From Streptomyces sp. NRRL F-6131 (GTDB lineage Bacteria > Actinomycetota > Actinomycetes > Streptomycetales > Streptomycetaceae), in NCBI GenBank assembly GCA_000719695.1, contig JOHN01000012.1, positions 62,001-126,000 on the forward strand: a DNA stretch of 64,000 nucleotides, in the 5' to 3' direction. This document shows positions 15,836-23,594 of the stretch, one piece after another (within the stretch, counting starts at the first letter, position 1; each line of letters begins with the position of its first letter). The position numbers were made by a program, and so were the translations under genes. Below the pieces are notes generated by a model that had not been told where the DNA came from, searched no databases, and saw nothing but the letters and a program-made list of their open reading frames with translations.

Positions 15836-17422
15836 ATGCGCAAGTGGATGAGCCGGAGGACGGCCGCCGTCCTGACGACGGGGGCCGCGGCGATCACGAG
15901 CCTGGTCACCGCCTTGCCGGCGCAGGCCATCGTCGGGGGCACCGAGTCCACCGAGCCGTATTCGTTCATGGTCTCGCTCCAGTACGACGCTCCCCGCGCG
16001 GACGGGCACCGGTGCGGGGCCGTGCTCGTCGCTCCGCAGTGGGCGGTGACCGCAGGGCACTGCGCCAGCACCCCGACGGGCTCGAAGGCGGGCGTTCCCC
16101 GCGGCTGGAAGGTCCGCGTCGGGTCGCTGGACGTCACCAGCGGCGGCGAAGTCGCCGAGGTCGACGCGTTCTACCGGCGCACCGCCAAGTACGACCCCCC
16201 GGGTGAGGACATCGCGTTGCTGCACCTGCGCACCCCGGTGCGGGCCAAGCCCGTACGGCTGGCCGGGGCCACGCCCGCCGCGGGGACGCCCGCCCGCCTC
16301 CTCGGCTGGGGCCCGTCCTCGGCGGACTGCGACGACTTCGCCGACACCACGTGCTTCTCCAGCAAGTTGCGCGAGGCCGACACCGAGGTCACGCCGCTCC
16401 AGAAGTGCTTGGACGAGGTCGAGGGCATCCCGCCCCTGTGCATCGGCCGTGTCGATCCTCCCGCGGGGCCGGGGACGACGGACTCCGGAGGGCCTGCCCT
16501 GGTTCAGGAGGGCAACGAGTGGGTGCTGGCGGGAACGGTCGTCGGTGCCGGCAACAAGGACTCCAACTTTCCCGGTCTGTACACCGACGTCGCGAAGAAC
16601 TCCGCCTGGATCAACGGCATCGTGAGCGGAACCGATGTGCCGCCGTTCGACCCGATCCCGAACGTGGAGGGCGCGGCCAAGGTGGGCAACTGCGTGGGGT
16701 CCGTGGTGCGTCCCCCCACCGCGCGCCCCAAGGACCCGGCGTTGGTGCTGACCAACGGCCACTGCGTGCCGAGCGGTCGGCCCGCGCCGGGGACGGCGTT
16801 GGTGGACCGGCCCGCCGATCTGAAGGACCCGGTCACCGTCACCGACTCCGCCGGCTACACCCGGACCAGCGCCCGCGCGACCCGGCTGGTGTACGCGACG
16901 ATGTCGGGCACCGACATCGCGCTGTACCGGCTGGACAAGACGTACGCACAGTTGGCCGCGGAGGGTGCGAAGGTCTTCCGGTTGTCCACCACCCCGATGC
17001 GCAAGGGTGACCGGCTGACCATGGCCTACAACTTCAACCGTCCGTCGTGCACGGTGGAGGCCGTGGTGCCGCACCTGCGGGAGGACGGCTACCAGCAGGA
17101 CCGTGCGGTGCGCTACGCCGGCTGCGCCAGCGGGCCCGGCCACTCCGGCAGCGCACTGCTGGCGTCCGACGGGGAGACCGTCGTGGGCATCAACAACACC
17201 CACAACCGCGACGGCGAGCAGTGCACCGACAACAACCCCTGCGAGGTCGGCCGGGACGGATCCGTGACCGCGGTGCAGGGCCGCAGCTACGGCCAGCAGG
17301 TCCATCAGATCGCCGCCTGCCTCACCGCGGGCTCGCGAGTGAACCTGACCCGCCCGGGTTGTGCGCTGACCGGGGGCGCAGCAGGAACTCGCCAGGCGGC
17401 ACCGTTGGCCTTCGAGGAGTGA
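15836..17422 (+). CDS. Secreted protein with two consecutive S1 (trypsin-like) protease domains
   Basis: 528 residues from ATG 15836 (GGGAG upstream). A signal peptide runs to about A31 (LPAQA), and the mature protein would begin directly with IVGGTEST, the active trypsin N-terminus, so no separate activation peptide is visible. Domain 1 (32-265) has H75 (VTAGHC), D125 (GEDIALLHL) and S217 (TTDSGGP; the usual G before DSGG is T). Domain 2 (about 280-500) has H309 (LTNGHC), D360 (GTDIALYRL) and S437 (GPGHSGSAL). Both triads look complete. Several Cys pairs suggest disulphides. Two different-looking S1 domains in one chain is unusual. Substrate unknown. Confidence 0.85.
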   Translation: MRKWMSRRTAAVLTTGAAAITSLVTALPAQAIVGGTESTEPYSFMVSLQYDAPRADGHRCGAVLVAPQWAVTAGHCASTPTGSKAGVPRGWKVRVGSLDVTSGGEVAEVDAFYRRTAKYDPPGEDIALLHLRTPVRAKPVRLAGATPAAGTPARLLGWGPSSADCDDFADTTCFSSKLREADTEVTPLQKCLDEVEGIPPLCIGRVDPPAGPGTTDSGGPALVQEGNEWVLAGTVVGAGNKDSNFPGLYTDVAKNSAWINGIVSGTDVPPFDPIPNVEGAAKVGNCVGSVVRPPTARPKDPALVLTNGHCVPSGRPAPGTALVDRPADLKDPVTVTDSAGYTRTSARATRLVYATMSGTDIALYRLDKTYAQLAAEGAKVFRLSTTPMRKGDRLTMAYNFNRPSCTVEAVVPHLREDGYQQDRAVRYAGCASGPGHSGSALLASDGETVVGINNTHNRDGEQCTDNNPCEVGRDGSVTAVQGRSYGQQVHQIAACLTAGSRVNLTRPGCALTGGAAGTRQAAPLAFEE

Positions 17423-17566
17423 GCCCGGTCCGCGGTCACCGCGTCCGGCCGCGAGTCCTCCGGCGGCGCGCCGGCCTCCTGAGCACACCGACGGCCCGAC
17501 AGCGCACCGGCGCGCGCCCTGGCGGTACGCAGGGGAAATGCAGGCGACCGGACGGCGGCGCGCTGG

Positions 17567-17572
17567 TACGGT
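17567..17572 (+). promoter_or_regulatory. -10 box for a probably leaderless GNAT-like gene
   Basis: TACGGT ends 8 bases before ATG 17581 and no ribosome site lies between. Transcription probably starts at or next to the ATG. A convincing -35 was not found. Confidence 0.4.
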
Positions 17573-17580
17573 CGGGCATC

Positions 17581-18084
17581 ATGAGCTGGCTTCCCGATGA
17601 CTTCGTCCACCCCGTCCTGGTACCGCTGCCGGGCGGTGGTCATCACCTGCGGCCGATCCGGGAGGCGGACGCCCCGCTCGACTATCCGGCCGTGATGGGG
17701 TCGCGCGAGCGCCTCTGGAGCATGTTCGGCCCGGCCTGGGGCTGGCCCGCGGACACCATGACCTACGAGGCCGACCGGGCCGACCTCCTGCGGCACGAGA
17801 AGGAGATCGCCGCGCACCAGTCCTTCAACTACGCGCTGTTCGACGCGGCGGAGACGGCCCTGCTCGGCTGTGTCTACATCGACCCGCCGGAGCGCAGCGG
17901 TGCGGACGGCGAGATCTGCTGGTGGGTGGTCGACGAGCTGGTGGGCAGCGAGGTCGAGCGGGCCCTCGACGCGCTGGTGCCGCAGTGGATCGCCGCCGAC
18001 TGGCCGTTCGAGCAGCCGCGCTACCTCGGCCGTGAGATCTCCTGGCCGGACTGGCTCGCCCTGCCGCAGCACCCCGGCACCTGA
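17581..18084 (+). CDS. GNAT-like N-acetyltransferase family protein
   Basis: 167 residues. The opening MSWLPDDFVHPVLVPLPGG and LRPIREADAPLDYPAVMGSR are typical of actinobacterial GNAT-like proteins. The central strands FNYALFDAAETALLGCVYID and GEICWWVVDELVGSEVERAL occupy the beta4/beta5 region; the classical acetyl-CoA loop (Q/RxxGxG/A) is not clear, so activity is uncertain. It ends at a strong bidirectional terminator. Confidence 0.65.
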   Translation: MSWLPDDFVHPVLVPLPGGGHHLRPIREADAPLDYPAVMGSRERLWSMFGPAWGWPADTMTYEADRADLLRHEKEIAAHQSFNYALFDAAETALLGCVYIDPPERSGADGEICWWVVDELVGSEVERALDALVPQWIAADWPFEQPRYLGREISWPDWLALPQHPGT

Positions 18085-18125
18085 GCGGTCGTGACCCGTA
18101 CCCGTCGCGCTGCCGGACCACCTGG

Positions 18126-18170
18126 CCGCCGCACCGTCCTCGCGCCAGTACGGCGAGGACGGTGCGGCGG
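18126..18170. terminator. Bidirectional terminator, 18-bp perfect stem
   Basis: CCGCCGCACCGTCCTCGC (18126-18143) pairs exactly with 18153-18170 around a 9-base loop. It lies between the convergent GNAT-like gene and the second S1 protease gene. Confidence 0.85.
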
Positions 18171-18242
18171 ATGCGAACCCCACGGGGAGCGGCGGTCGGC
18201 GCCGGTGCGCCGTCACGGTCGGCCGGTGGGCTCCGGGGTGGT

Positions 18243-19031
18243 TCAGGTGGCGAGGTGGAAGCCGGCGCCGACTCCGCCGGTGGCGTTCATCTCGTCGATG
18301 ATGCTCAGGATCGGCGAGCTGTGCTGGGCGCCGAAGGCGTTGCCGACCAGGGTCTGGCCGTCCACGACGGGGGAGCCGGAGTCGCCGGAGTTGGTGAGGA
18401 CGAGGTGGGTGAACCAGATTCCGTTGGTGCCCAGCTTGATGCCGCAGGTGAGGCCGGTCCGGTGGCCCTGCTTGCACATCCGGGTCCCGTTGGCGGGCGG
18501 GGCGCCGATCGACGTGATGGTCACCGAGCCCACGGTGTTGGTGGGGGCGACCCGGCTCTCGTCGAGCTTGATCACCGCGTAGTCCAGGCCCTTGGGCCCG
18601 GTGCTGAGCAGGTTGTTGGGCGTGCTGACGTACGTCACCGTGCCGATGGACCCCGTTGCCAGGTCGGGGCGGCTGGCGTTGACGTCGGCCGGGGCGAGGG
18701 CCGTCCCCGCCGGTGAGGTGTCCCGGTAGACCTGCTCGCCTACCAGCTTGTTGCCCTGCGCGTCGATGAAGCAGTGGGCGTTGGTCAGGCCCACCAGGTT
18801 GCCCGCCGCGTCGCGGCCGACCGCGGTGAGGGTGCAGAGGTACCAGCTGGTGGCGGTCTCGGGCGTGGGCGCCAGCCGGAAGATGATCCCCGTCCCGCCC
18901 CCGACGGGTGTGAGCGACTGCGTGCCCGCGGCGGGGGCCTGTTCGGCGACAGCGCCTGCGGACGGAGCCGCGGTGAGGGTCATGGCCGTGAGGAGGACGG
19001 CCAGGCCGAGGGCGCGTAACGGACGTATCAT
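18243..19031 (-). CDS. Secreted S1-family serine protease
   Basis: 262 residues. The signal peptide is MIRPLRALGLAVLLTAMTLT followed by an APSAGA cleavage region. The triad is H86 (LTNAHCF), D150 (GLDYAVIKL) and S218 (NSGDSGSPV). Strands and length fit trypsin-like enzymes of the kind secreted by Streptomyces, with a short pro-region (about 28-45). Two Cys pairs are likely (around 66/87 and 186/196). Its second-domain-like TNAHC motif resembles domain 2 of the tandem protease 800 bases away, so the two may be related by duplication. Confidence 0.88.
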   Translation of the reverse strand: MIRPLRALGLAVLLTAMTLTAAPSAGAVAEQAPAAGTQSLTPVGGGTGIIFRLAPTPETATSWYLCTLTAVGRDAAGNLVGLTNAHCFIDAQGNKLVGEQVYRDTSPAGTALAPADVNASRPDLATGSIGTVTYVSTPNNLLSTGPKGLDYAVIKLDESRVAPTNTVGSVTITSIGAPPANGTRMCKQGHRTGLTCGIKLGTNGIWFTHLVLTNSGDSGSPVVDGQTLVGNAFGAQHSSPILSIIDEMNATGGVGAGFHLAT

Positions 19032-19382
19032 GTGATCGCTTTCTCTGGAGGGACGAGCAGTTGACGGGAGTTCGGGTACGACTCCGGTCGACCGCCACGG
19101 CGACGAGAACTGTTTGAGTTTCTATCACTCGGGCGCCAGGAATAACCGGCGAAATCAGGTCGGTCCCCGGGAACAACGGTCACCGTGGCTGGTTCGTCGG
19201 CGAGCAAACGGAATTCCGGATTCGCGACCGGGTTTCGGCGGCGTACGGGCCGCATACGAACAGTGGCGCGCCCTTGCCCCGCGCCGGTCGCGGGCCGAAC
19301 CGACCAGGGGGAGCTGTGATGTGTCGCACGGGCCCTTGACCGGTCGTTTCGGGCCTCGTCATGATGAGCCGTCATGTTCTGA
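19032..19382. other. Divergent region before the cobalamin riboswitch
   Basis: 351 bases with the promoters of the S1 protease (minus) and of the riboswitch-controlled gene (plus). It is somewhat less G+C-rich than its surroundings. No gene was accepted. Confidence 0.5.
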
Positions 19383-19481
19383 CTCCGCCGCTGGGGGAAG
19401 TCCGGTCCGAATCCGGCGCTGACCCGCAACGGTAGGCCGTCGGCGGTTGTCGGCGGCGAGCCCGAGTACCCGGTGGCGGAG
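19383..19481 (+). promoter_or_regulatory. Cobalamin riboswitch 1
   Basis: The closing helix P1 is CTCCGCC (19383-19389) with GGCGGAG (19475-19481). Inside are the conserved GGGGGAAGTCCGGT stretch and the B12 box CGCTGACCCGCAAC (19417-19430). A 7-bp hairpin CCGGGCC (19557-19563)/GGCCCGG (19574-19580) ends directly before the AAAGG ribosome site of the next gene, so control is probably translational: bound cobalamin lowers expression of the first capture protein. Confidence 0.93.
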
Positions 19482-19591
19482 AGGTGTCCACTCCTCCCGT
19501 CGTGGTCTGCGGGCCGGAGCTCCGAGGGCTGCTCCGGCGCTGTGCCGACGCTCCCTCCGGGCCCCTGCGTCCAGGCCCGGAAAGGCTCCGC

Positions 19592-20662
19592 ATGCCCGCC
19601 CTCCGCCGTACCCTCGGACTGCTCGCGATACCTGCGCTCGCCCTGGCCACCGCGCTGCCGGCGACGGTCGCGCACGCCGCGCCCGCTTCCTCCCCGGCCC
19701 CGACGTTCCGCCCGGACGCCGCCGCGGCGGGCTGGCTGGCGCGCCAGCTGGTCGACGGTGACCACTTCGAGTCGGTGTTCGACGGCACCGCCTACCCCGA
19801 CCAGGGGCTGACCGTCGACGCCGTGCTCGCCTTCGCGGCCGCCCGAACCTCCGACGACACCGCCGCCAAGGCGACCGCCTGGCTGGCGAAGCCCGAGATC
19901 CTCGCCGGCTACCTCGGTGACGGCACCACCGAGGCGTACGCGGGCGCCACCGCCAAGCTGCTGCTCGCCGCCGAGGTGCGCGGCGCCGACCCGGCGACCT
20001 TCGGCGGCGTCGACCTGCCCGCCCGGCTGCGCTCGTTGCTGACGCCGAGCGGCCGCTTCTCCGACCGCTCGCAGTGGGGCGACTACAGCAACGCCTTCGG
20101 CCAGTCCCTCGCCCTCATCGCCCTGAAGCGCACGCCCGCCGGCGCCCCGGCCACCGCCGTCGACTTCCTGGCCGGCAGCCAGTGCGCGGACGGCGGCTTC
20201 CCGGTCGCCTTCGGCCAGGCCGCCTGCACCGGCGACGCGGACGCCACCGCGCTCGCCGTCCAGGCGCTCGCCGCCACCGGCCGCTCCGCCAAGGCAAGCG
20301 CCGGACTCGGCTGGCTGACGGCCCACCAGAACGCCGACGGCGGCTTCGCGGCGGCCGGCGCCACCGCGTCCAACGCCAACACCACCGGGCTCGCGACCCA
20401 GGCGCTGCTCTCCCAGGCACGCTTCGGCGCCGGGCTCAAGGGCTGGAACCGGCTGACCAAGTTCCAGCAGCGCTGCGACGCCGACCCTGCCCTGCGCGGC
20501 GCGGTCGCCTACGACGCCTCCGGCTTCAACGCGGCCACCGGCGCCCGGGCCACGGCCCAGGCGGTCCTCGGCCTGGCCGGGACGCCGCTGGCCACCCTCT
20601 CCGCGGCCGGCGCACGTCCGGACGCGCCGACCCTGGCCTGCCCGGCGCCCCCCGCCGGCTGA
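19592..20662 (+). CDS. Secreted alpha-barrel (prenyltransferase/squalene-oxidase repeat) protein, transcobalamin alpha-domain-like
   Basis: 356 residues from ATG 19592. The signal peptide LRRTLGLLAIPALALATALP ends near VAHA (residue about 29). The mature part is built of repeats with the signature D-G-G-F: CADGGFPVAFG and QNADGGFAAAGA, plus helices such as AAAGWLARQLVDG and TTGLATQALLSQ. These repeats form the alpha/alpha barrel found in terpene cyclases and in the cobalamin-binding domain of transcobalamin and intrinsic factor. Export, the upstream cobalamin riboswitch, the DUF4430 gene 29 bases downstream and the ECF transporter argue for corrinoid binding, not terpene chemistry. No DxDD-type catalytic motif was seen. 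Confidence 0.85.
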   Translation: MPALRRTLGLLAIPALALATALPATVAHAAPASSPAPTFRPDAAAAGWLARQLVDGDHFESVFDGTAYPDQGLTVDAVLAFAAARTSDDTAAKATAWLAKPEILAGYLGDGTTEAYAGATAKLLLAAEVRGADPATFGGVDLPARLRSLLTPSGRFSDRSQWGDYSNAFGQSLALIALKRTPAGAPATAVDFLAGSQCADGGFPVAFGQAACTGDADATALAVQALAATGRSAKASAGLGWLTAHQNADGGFAAAGATASNANTTGLATQALLSQARFGAGLKGWNRLTKFQQRCDADPALRGAVAYDASGFNAATGARATAQAVLGLAGTPLATLSAAGARPDAPTLACPAPPAG

Positions 20663-20691
20663 CCACCACCGACCACGAGAGGACCAGGACC

Positions 20692-21171
20692 ATGATCGAC
20701 ACCCCGACCCGCAAGCGGCCGGTTCGCCGCACGCTCGGATCGCTCGTCGCCGCGGCGGCGCTCACCGCCGGTCTGCTGGGCGTCTCCGCCGCCCAGGCCC
20801 CGCAGGCGCGCGCCGCCGCCTGCACCGGCACCACCGGCGTCACCGTCGTGGTGGACTTCACCGCCCTCGGCGGCGGCATCGAGACCGGCTGCGCCCCGGG
20901 CGACCCGGCCAGCGGACTCGCCGCGATCACCGGCGCCGGCTTCAGCTACTCCTTCCACCCGCGCTTCCCCGGCTTCGTCTGCAAGATCAACGCGCTGCCG
21001 ACGACCTGCACCAACCCCACCGGCACCGCCTACTGGTCGTACTGGCACGCCCCGCACGGCGGCCCGTGGACGTACAGCAGCCTCGGCGCCGGCTCCTACA
21101 ACCCGGCCCCCGGCGAGGTCGAGGGCTGGTCCTTCGGCGCCGGTGCCCAGCCGGGCGTCACGGCGCCCTGA
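20692..21171 (+). CDS. Secreted DUF4430-domain protein, transcobalamin beta-domain-like
   Basis: 159 residues from ATG 20692 (GAGAGGACCAGGACC upstream), 29 bases after the alpha-barrel gene. A signal peptide (VRRTLGSLVAAAALTAGLLG, then AAQAPQARA) is followed by one DUF4430-type domain: CTGTTGVTVVVDFTALGG near the start, GAGFSYSFHPRFPGFVCKIN in the middle and the end motif AYWSYWHAPHGGPWTYSSLG. DUF4430 is the fold of the C-terminal cap domain in transcobalamin and intrinsic factor. Here it is a separate chain, which may close over the alpha-barrel partner around a corrinoid. Binding is inferred. Confidence 0.85.
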   Translation: MIDTPTRKRPVRRTLGSLVAAAALTAGLLGVSAAQAPQARAAACTGTTGVTVVVDFTALGGGIETGCAPGDPASGLAAITGAGFSYSFHPRFPGFVCKINALPTTCTNPTGTAYWSYWHAPHGGPWTYSSLGAGSYNPAPGEVEGWSFGAGAQPGVTAP

Positions 21172-21456
21172 CGACGGCGCACCGGTGCCCCGGCCCTCCG
21201 CGACGGAGACCGGGGCACCGGCGGCCCGCTCCCCGGCCACGCCGCGAGCGTTCCGGCGGGTCGGTGCGTTCAGCGGCGAGCGGAGATCCGGGGGAGGGAG
21301 TTCGGGTAGGTCACGCCGGTGCTCTCTGAGCCGGATTCCCCCGCTCGGCCACCGCGAACGCTGCCGCACCACCGGAGGGACGAGGAGGTGGGGTACGTGA
21401 CATGACGCACCGTTGACGGCCATCGCGGCCGCATGGTCTGATGAACCGATTTTTGC

Positions 21457-21554
21457 TCCTCGGCAGTCAGGGGAAGCCGGTCCAACTCCGGCGCTGACCC
21501 GCAACCGTAGATCCGTCGTCCGTGGCGGATGAGCCGGAATGCCTGCGCCGAGGT
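21457..21554 (+). promoter_or_regulatory. Cobalamin riboswitch 2
   Basis: P1 is CCTCGGC (21458-21464) with GCCGAGG (21547-21553). The core CAGGGGAAGCCGGTCC and the B12 box CGCTGACCCGCAAC (21492-21505) are intact. Downstream, CCCGAT (21643-21648)/ATCGGG (21654-21659) folds over the ribosome site GGGGAG of the next gene, giving a translational switch; an additional strong hairpin (21601-21626) lies between. It controls the second, surface-anchored set and probably the transporter. Confidence 0.93.
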
Positions 21555-21600
21555 CTTGTTCCAGGAGTGCTTGCGTCGTCGTGGACTACGACGCTGTCCG

Positions 21601-21626
21601 GACGGTTCTTCGTGCGAAGAACCGTC
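21601..21626 (+). terminator. Hairpin in the riboswitch 2 expression platform
   Basis: GACGGTTCTTCG (21601-21612) pairs perfectly with CGAAGAACCGTC (21615-21626). It is between the aptamer and the start of the 641-residue gene, so it may act as a conditional terminator or as part of the switching structure. Confidence 0.6.
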
Positions 21627-21668
21627 GGCTGCGTCGTGCGGACCCGATGACCGATCGGGGAGTCGCCA

Positions 21669-23594
21669 GTGAGGGCCAGCAGCAGTCGTACGCGCCACGG
21701 AGTCCGGGGGCTCGCCTCCCTCGTCGCCGCCAGTGCCGTCGCGGTCGCCGCGGGCGGCACCGTGGTGCTCGGACACCCCGGCCGCGCCGCCGCCGACCCG
21801 ATCGAGGAGTGCACGGCCACCACCGGCGCGATCGTCGCCGCCGACTTCGGCCCCTGGGGCGGCGGCGCCGTCCGGGGCTGCGACGCCCACCCCACGACCG
21901 GGATGAACCTCCTGCACAACGCGGGCTTCAGCACCGCCGAGGCCCGGCTCGGCGGCCGTCAGGGCAAGGACGGCGGCTTCGTTCCCGACGAGGCGACGAC
22001 CGACGCCGACCCGGCCGCCACCGAACAGGCCGTGCTGGCGCTCACCGGCACCGATCCCGGCACGGTCCGCCACAACCCGAGCGGCGGCGCCACCGTCACA
22101 CCGACCGTGCCCGCCGGCAGGACCCCCGACCTGGCCAGGGGCAGCGCCTACCTGACCGCCCCGGCCAACCTGATCGGCGGTCACTACTACGAGGCGTTCC
22201 CGGACTTCGCCGACTTCGGCCTGACCATCGACGGCGCTTTCGCGCTCGCCGCCACGGGAGCGGACGACGCGGCCCTGCGCCGGATCGTCGACTTCCTCGA
22301 TCAGCAGGGCAAGGACACCGGCGGGCGCACCGTCAACGACTGGACCGGCATCGGCAGCGAGTACGCCGGCGGCGGCTCCCTCGGCAAGGAGGCGCTCCTC
22401 GCCGAGGTCGTCGGCCGCGACCCGCGCGCCTTCGGCGGCCACGACCTGATCGCCGCCCTGGCAGCGGCCGTCTGCGCCAAGGCCGACGACGCCACCGGAT
22501 GCGCCGGACCCGGGAACTACACCTGGGCGACCTCGGTGTTCTCCCAGGCGCTCGGTGTCATGGCCCAGCTGCGGGCCGGTGACAGCGCGAACGCCGCCTC
22601 CGCGGTCGCCTACCTGAAGGGCCTCCAGCACGCCGACGGCTCCTGGCCGAGCCTGATCCCCGCCACCGGCGACTCCGACGTCGACAGCACCGCGATGGCC
22701 GCGATGGCCCTCGCGCTGGTCCCGGGCGAGGAGGCCGCACAGGCCGTCGACAAGGGCATCGCCTGGTTGGCGGGCCGGCAGCTGGCCGACGGCGGCTTCC
22801 CCGGCGCGTCCGGCAACTCGACCAACTCGGCCGCCCTCGCCGTCCAGGGCATGACGCTCCGTCACTCCGCCTATGCTCCGCGGATCGCGAAGGCGCTCGA
22901 CTCGCTCGCCGGACAGCAGAACGGCGACGGCGGGTTCAACGTCGCCTCCGAGGGCCAGCAGGGCTCGGACGTCCGCGCCTCGACCCAGGCCGTGGGGGGT
23001 GCCACCGGAATCTCTTTTGGCACCCTGCGCCGCGACCTCGGCGGCACGCCGACGCCCACCCCGACCGCTACGGCGACGCCGACCACCACGGCGACGCCGA
23101 CCGGTACGCCAACGGCCACCGCGACGGCGACGCCCACGGTGACGCCTACGGTGACCGGTACGCCGACGCCGACCTCGACGCCCACGGTTACGCCTACCGG
23201 TACGCCGACGCCGACGCCGACCTCGACCGCCACGGTGACACCGAGCCCCACGACCACCGTCACGCCGACGCCGTCCGGTACCGCCTCCCCCTCCTCCTCG
23301 GCCACCGGTTCCCCGGTGCCCCCCGGAGCGTCGCCCGCCCCCACCATGCCCGCCGGAGGGGCGATCGTCCGGCCCGCCGACGGACCCTACGCCGGTGGCG
23401 TCGACGATCGGCGACCCGGCGGCGGAGTCCCGGCCGGATCGGTCCAGGTCCGGACGGACACCGGAAGCCTGGCCGCAACCGGATCCGAGGCACTGGGTCT
23501 GGCGACCGTCGCGGCACTGCTGACCGCCGGCGGAGCCGGTGCGGTCCTCGTTGCCCGCCGCCGCGCGGGCTCGACCCCGGGGCGTCACCGGTGA
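21669..23594 (+). CDS. Sortase-anchored alpha-barrel protein (putative surface corrinoid receptor)
   Basis: 641 residues from GTG 21669. After a signal peptide (to about GRAAA, residue 40) comes a short stretch like the start of DUF4430 (ECTATTGAIVAADFGPWGGG), then alpha-barrel repeats to about residue 455 (GKDGGFVPDEAT, HADGSWPSLIP, LADGGFPGASG, QNGDGGFNVASE). A Thr-Pro-rich spacer of about 100 residues follows, then LAATG (601-605), a hydrophobic helix and RRR: a class E sortase (LAxTG) anchor. The protein should sit on the cell wall. It is under cobalamin riboswitch 2 and overlaps the next gene by 4 bases. Corrinoid capture is inferred. Confidence 0.85.
   Translation: MRASSSRTRHGVRGLASLVAASAVAVAAGGTVVLGHPGRAAADPIEECTATTGAIVAADFGPWGGGAVRGCDAHPTTGMNLLHNAGFSTAEARLGGRQGKDGGFVPDEATTDADPAATEQAVLALTGTDPGTVRHNPSGGATVTPTVPAGRTPDLARGSAYLTAPANLIGGHYYEAFPDFADFGLTIDGAFALAATGADDAALRRIVDFLDQQGKDTGGRTVNDWTGIGSEYAGGGSLGKEALLAEVVGRDPRAFGGHDLIAALAAAVCAKADDATGCAGPGNYTWATSVFSQALGVMAQLRAGDSANAASAVAYLKGLQHADGSWPSLIPATGDSDVDSTAMAAMALALVPGEEAAQAVDKGIAWLAGRQLADGGFPGASGNSTNSAALAVQGMTLRHSAYAPRIAKALDSLAGQQNGDGGFNVASEGQQGSDVRASTQAVGGATGISFGTLRRDLGGTPTPTPTATATPTTTATPTGTPTATATATPTVTPTVTGTPTPTSTPTVTPTGTPTPTPTSTATVTPSPTTTVTPTPSGTASPSSSATGSPVPPGASPAPTMPAGGAIVRPADGPYAGGVDDRRPGGGVPAGSVQVRTDTGSLAATGSEALGLATVAALLTAGGAGAVLVARRRAGSTPGRHR
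23040..23330 (+). repeat. Degenerate ACGCCGACC-type repeats encoding a Thr-Pro spacer
   Basis: Many imperfect 6-9 base units rich in ACG CCG/ACG GTG codons, encoding the TPTPTPTATATP-type wall-spanning linker of the anchored alpha-barrel protein. Length probably varies between strains. Confidence 0.7.

Noticed and set aside
19592..20662. Terpene cyclase (squalene-hopene) function for the barrel proteins
   Set aside because: Signal peptides, absence of DxDD, cobalamin riboswitches and the DUF4430 and ECF neighbours fit corrinoid binding better.
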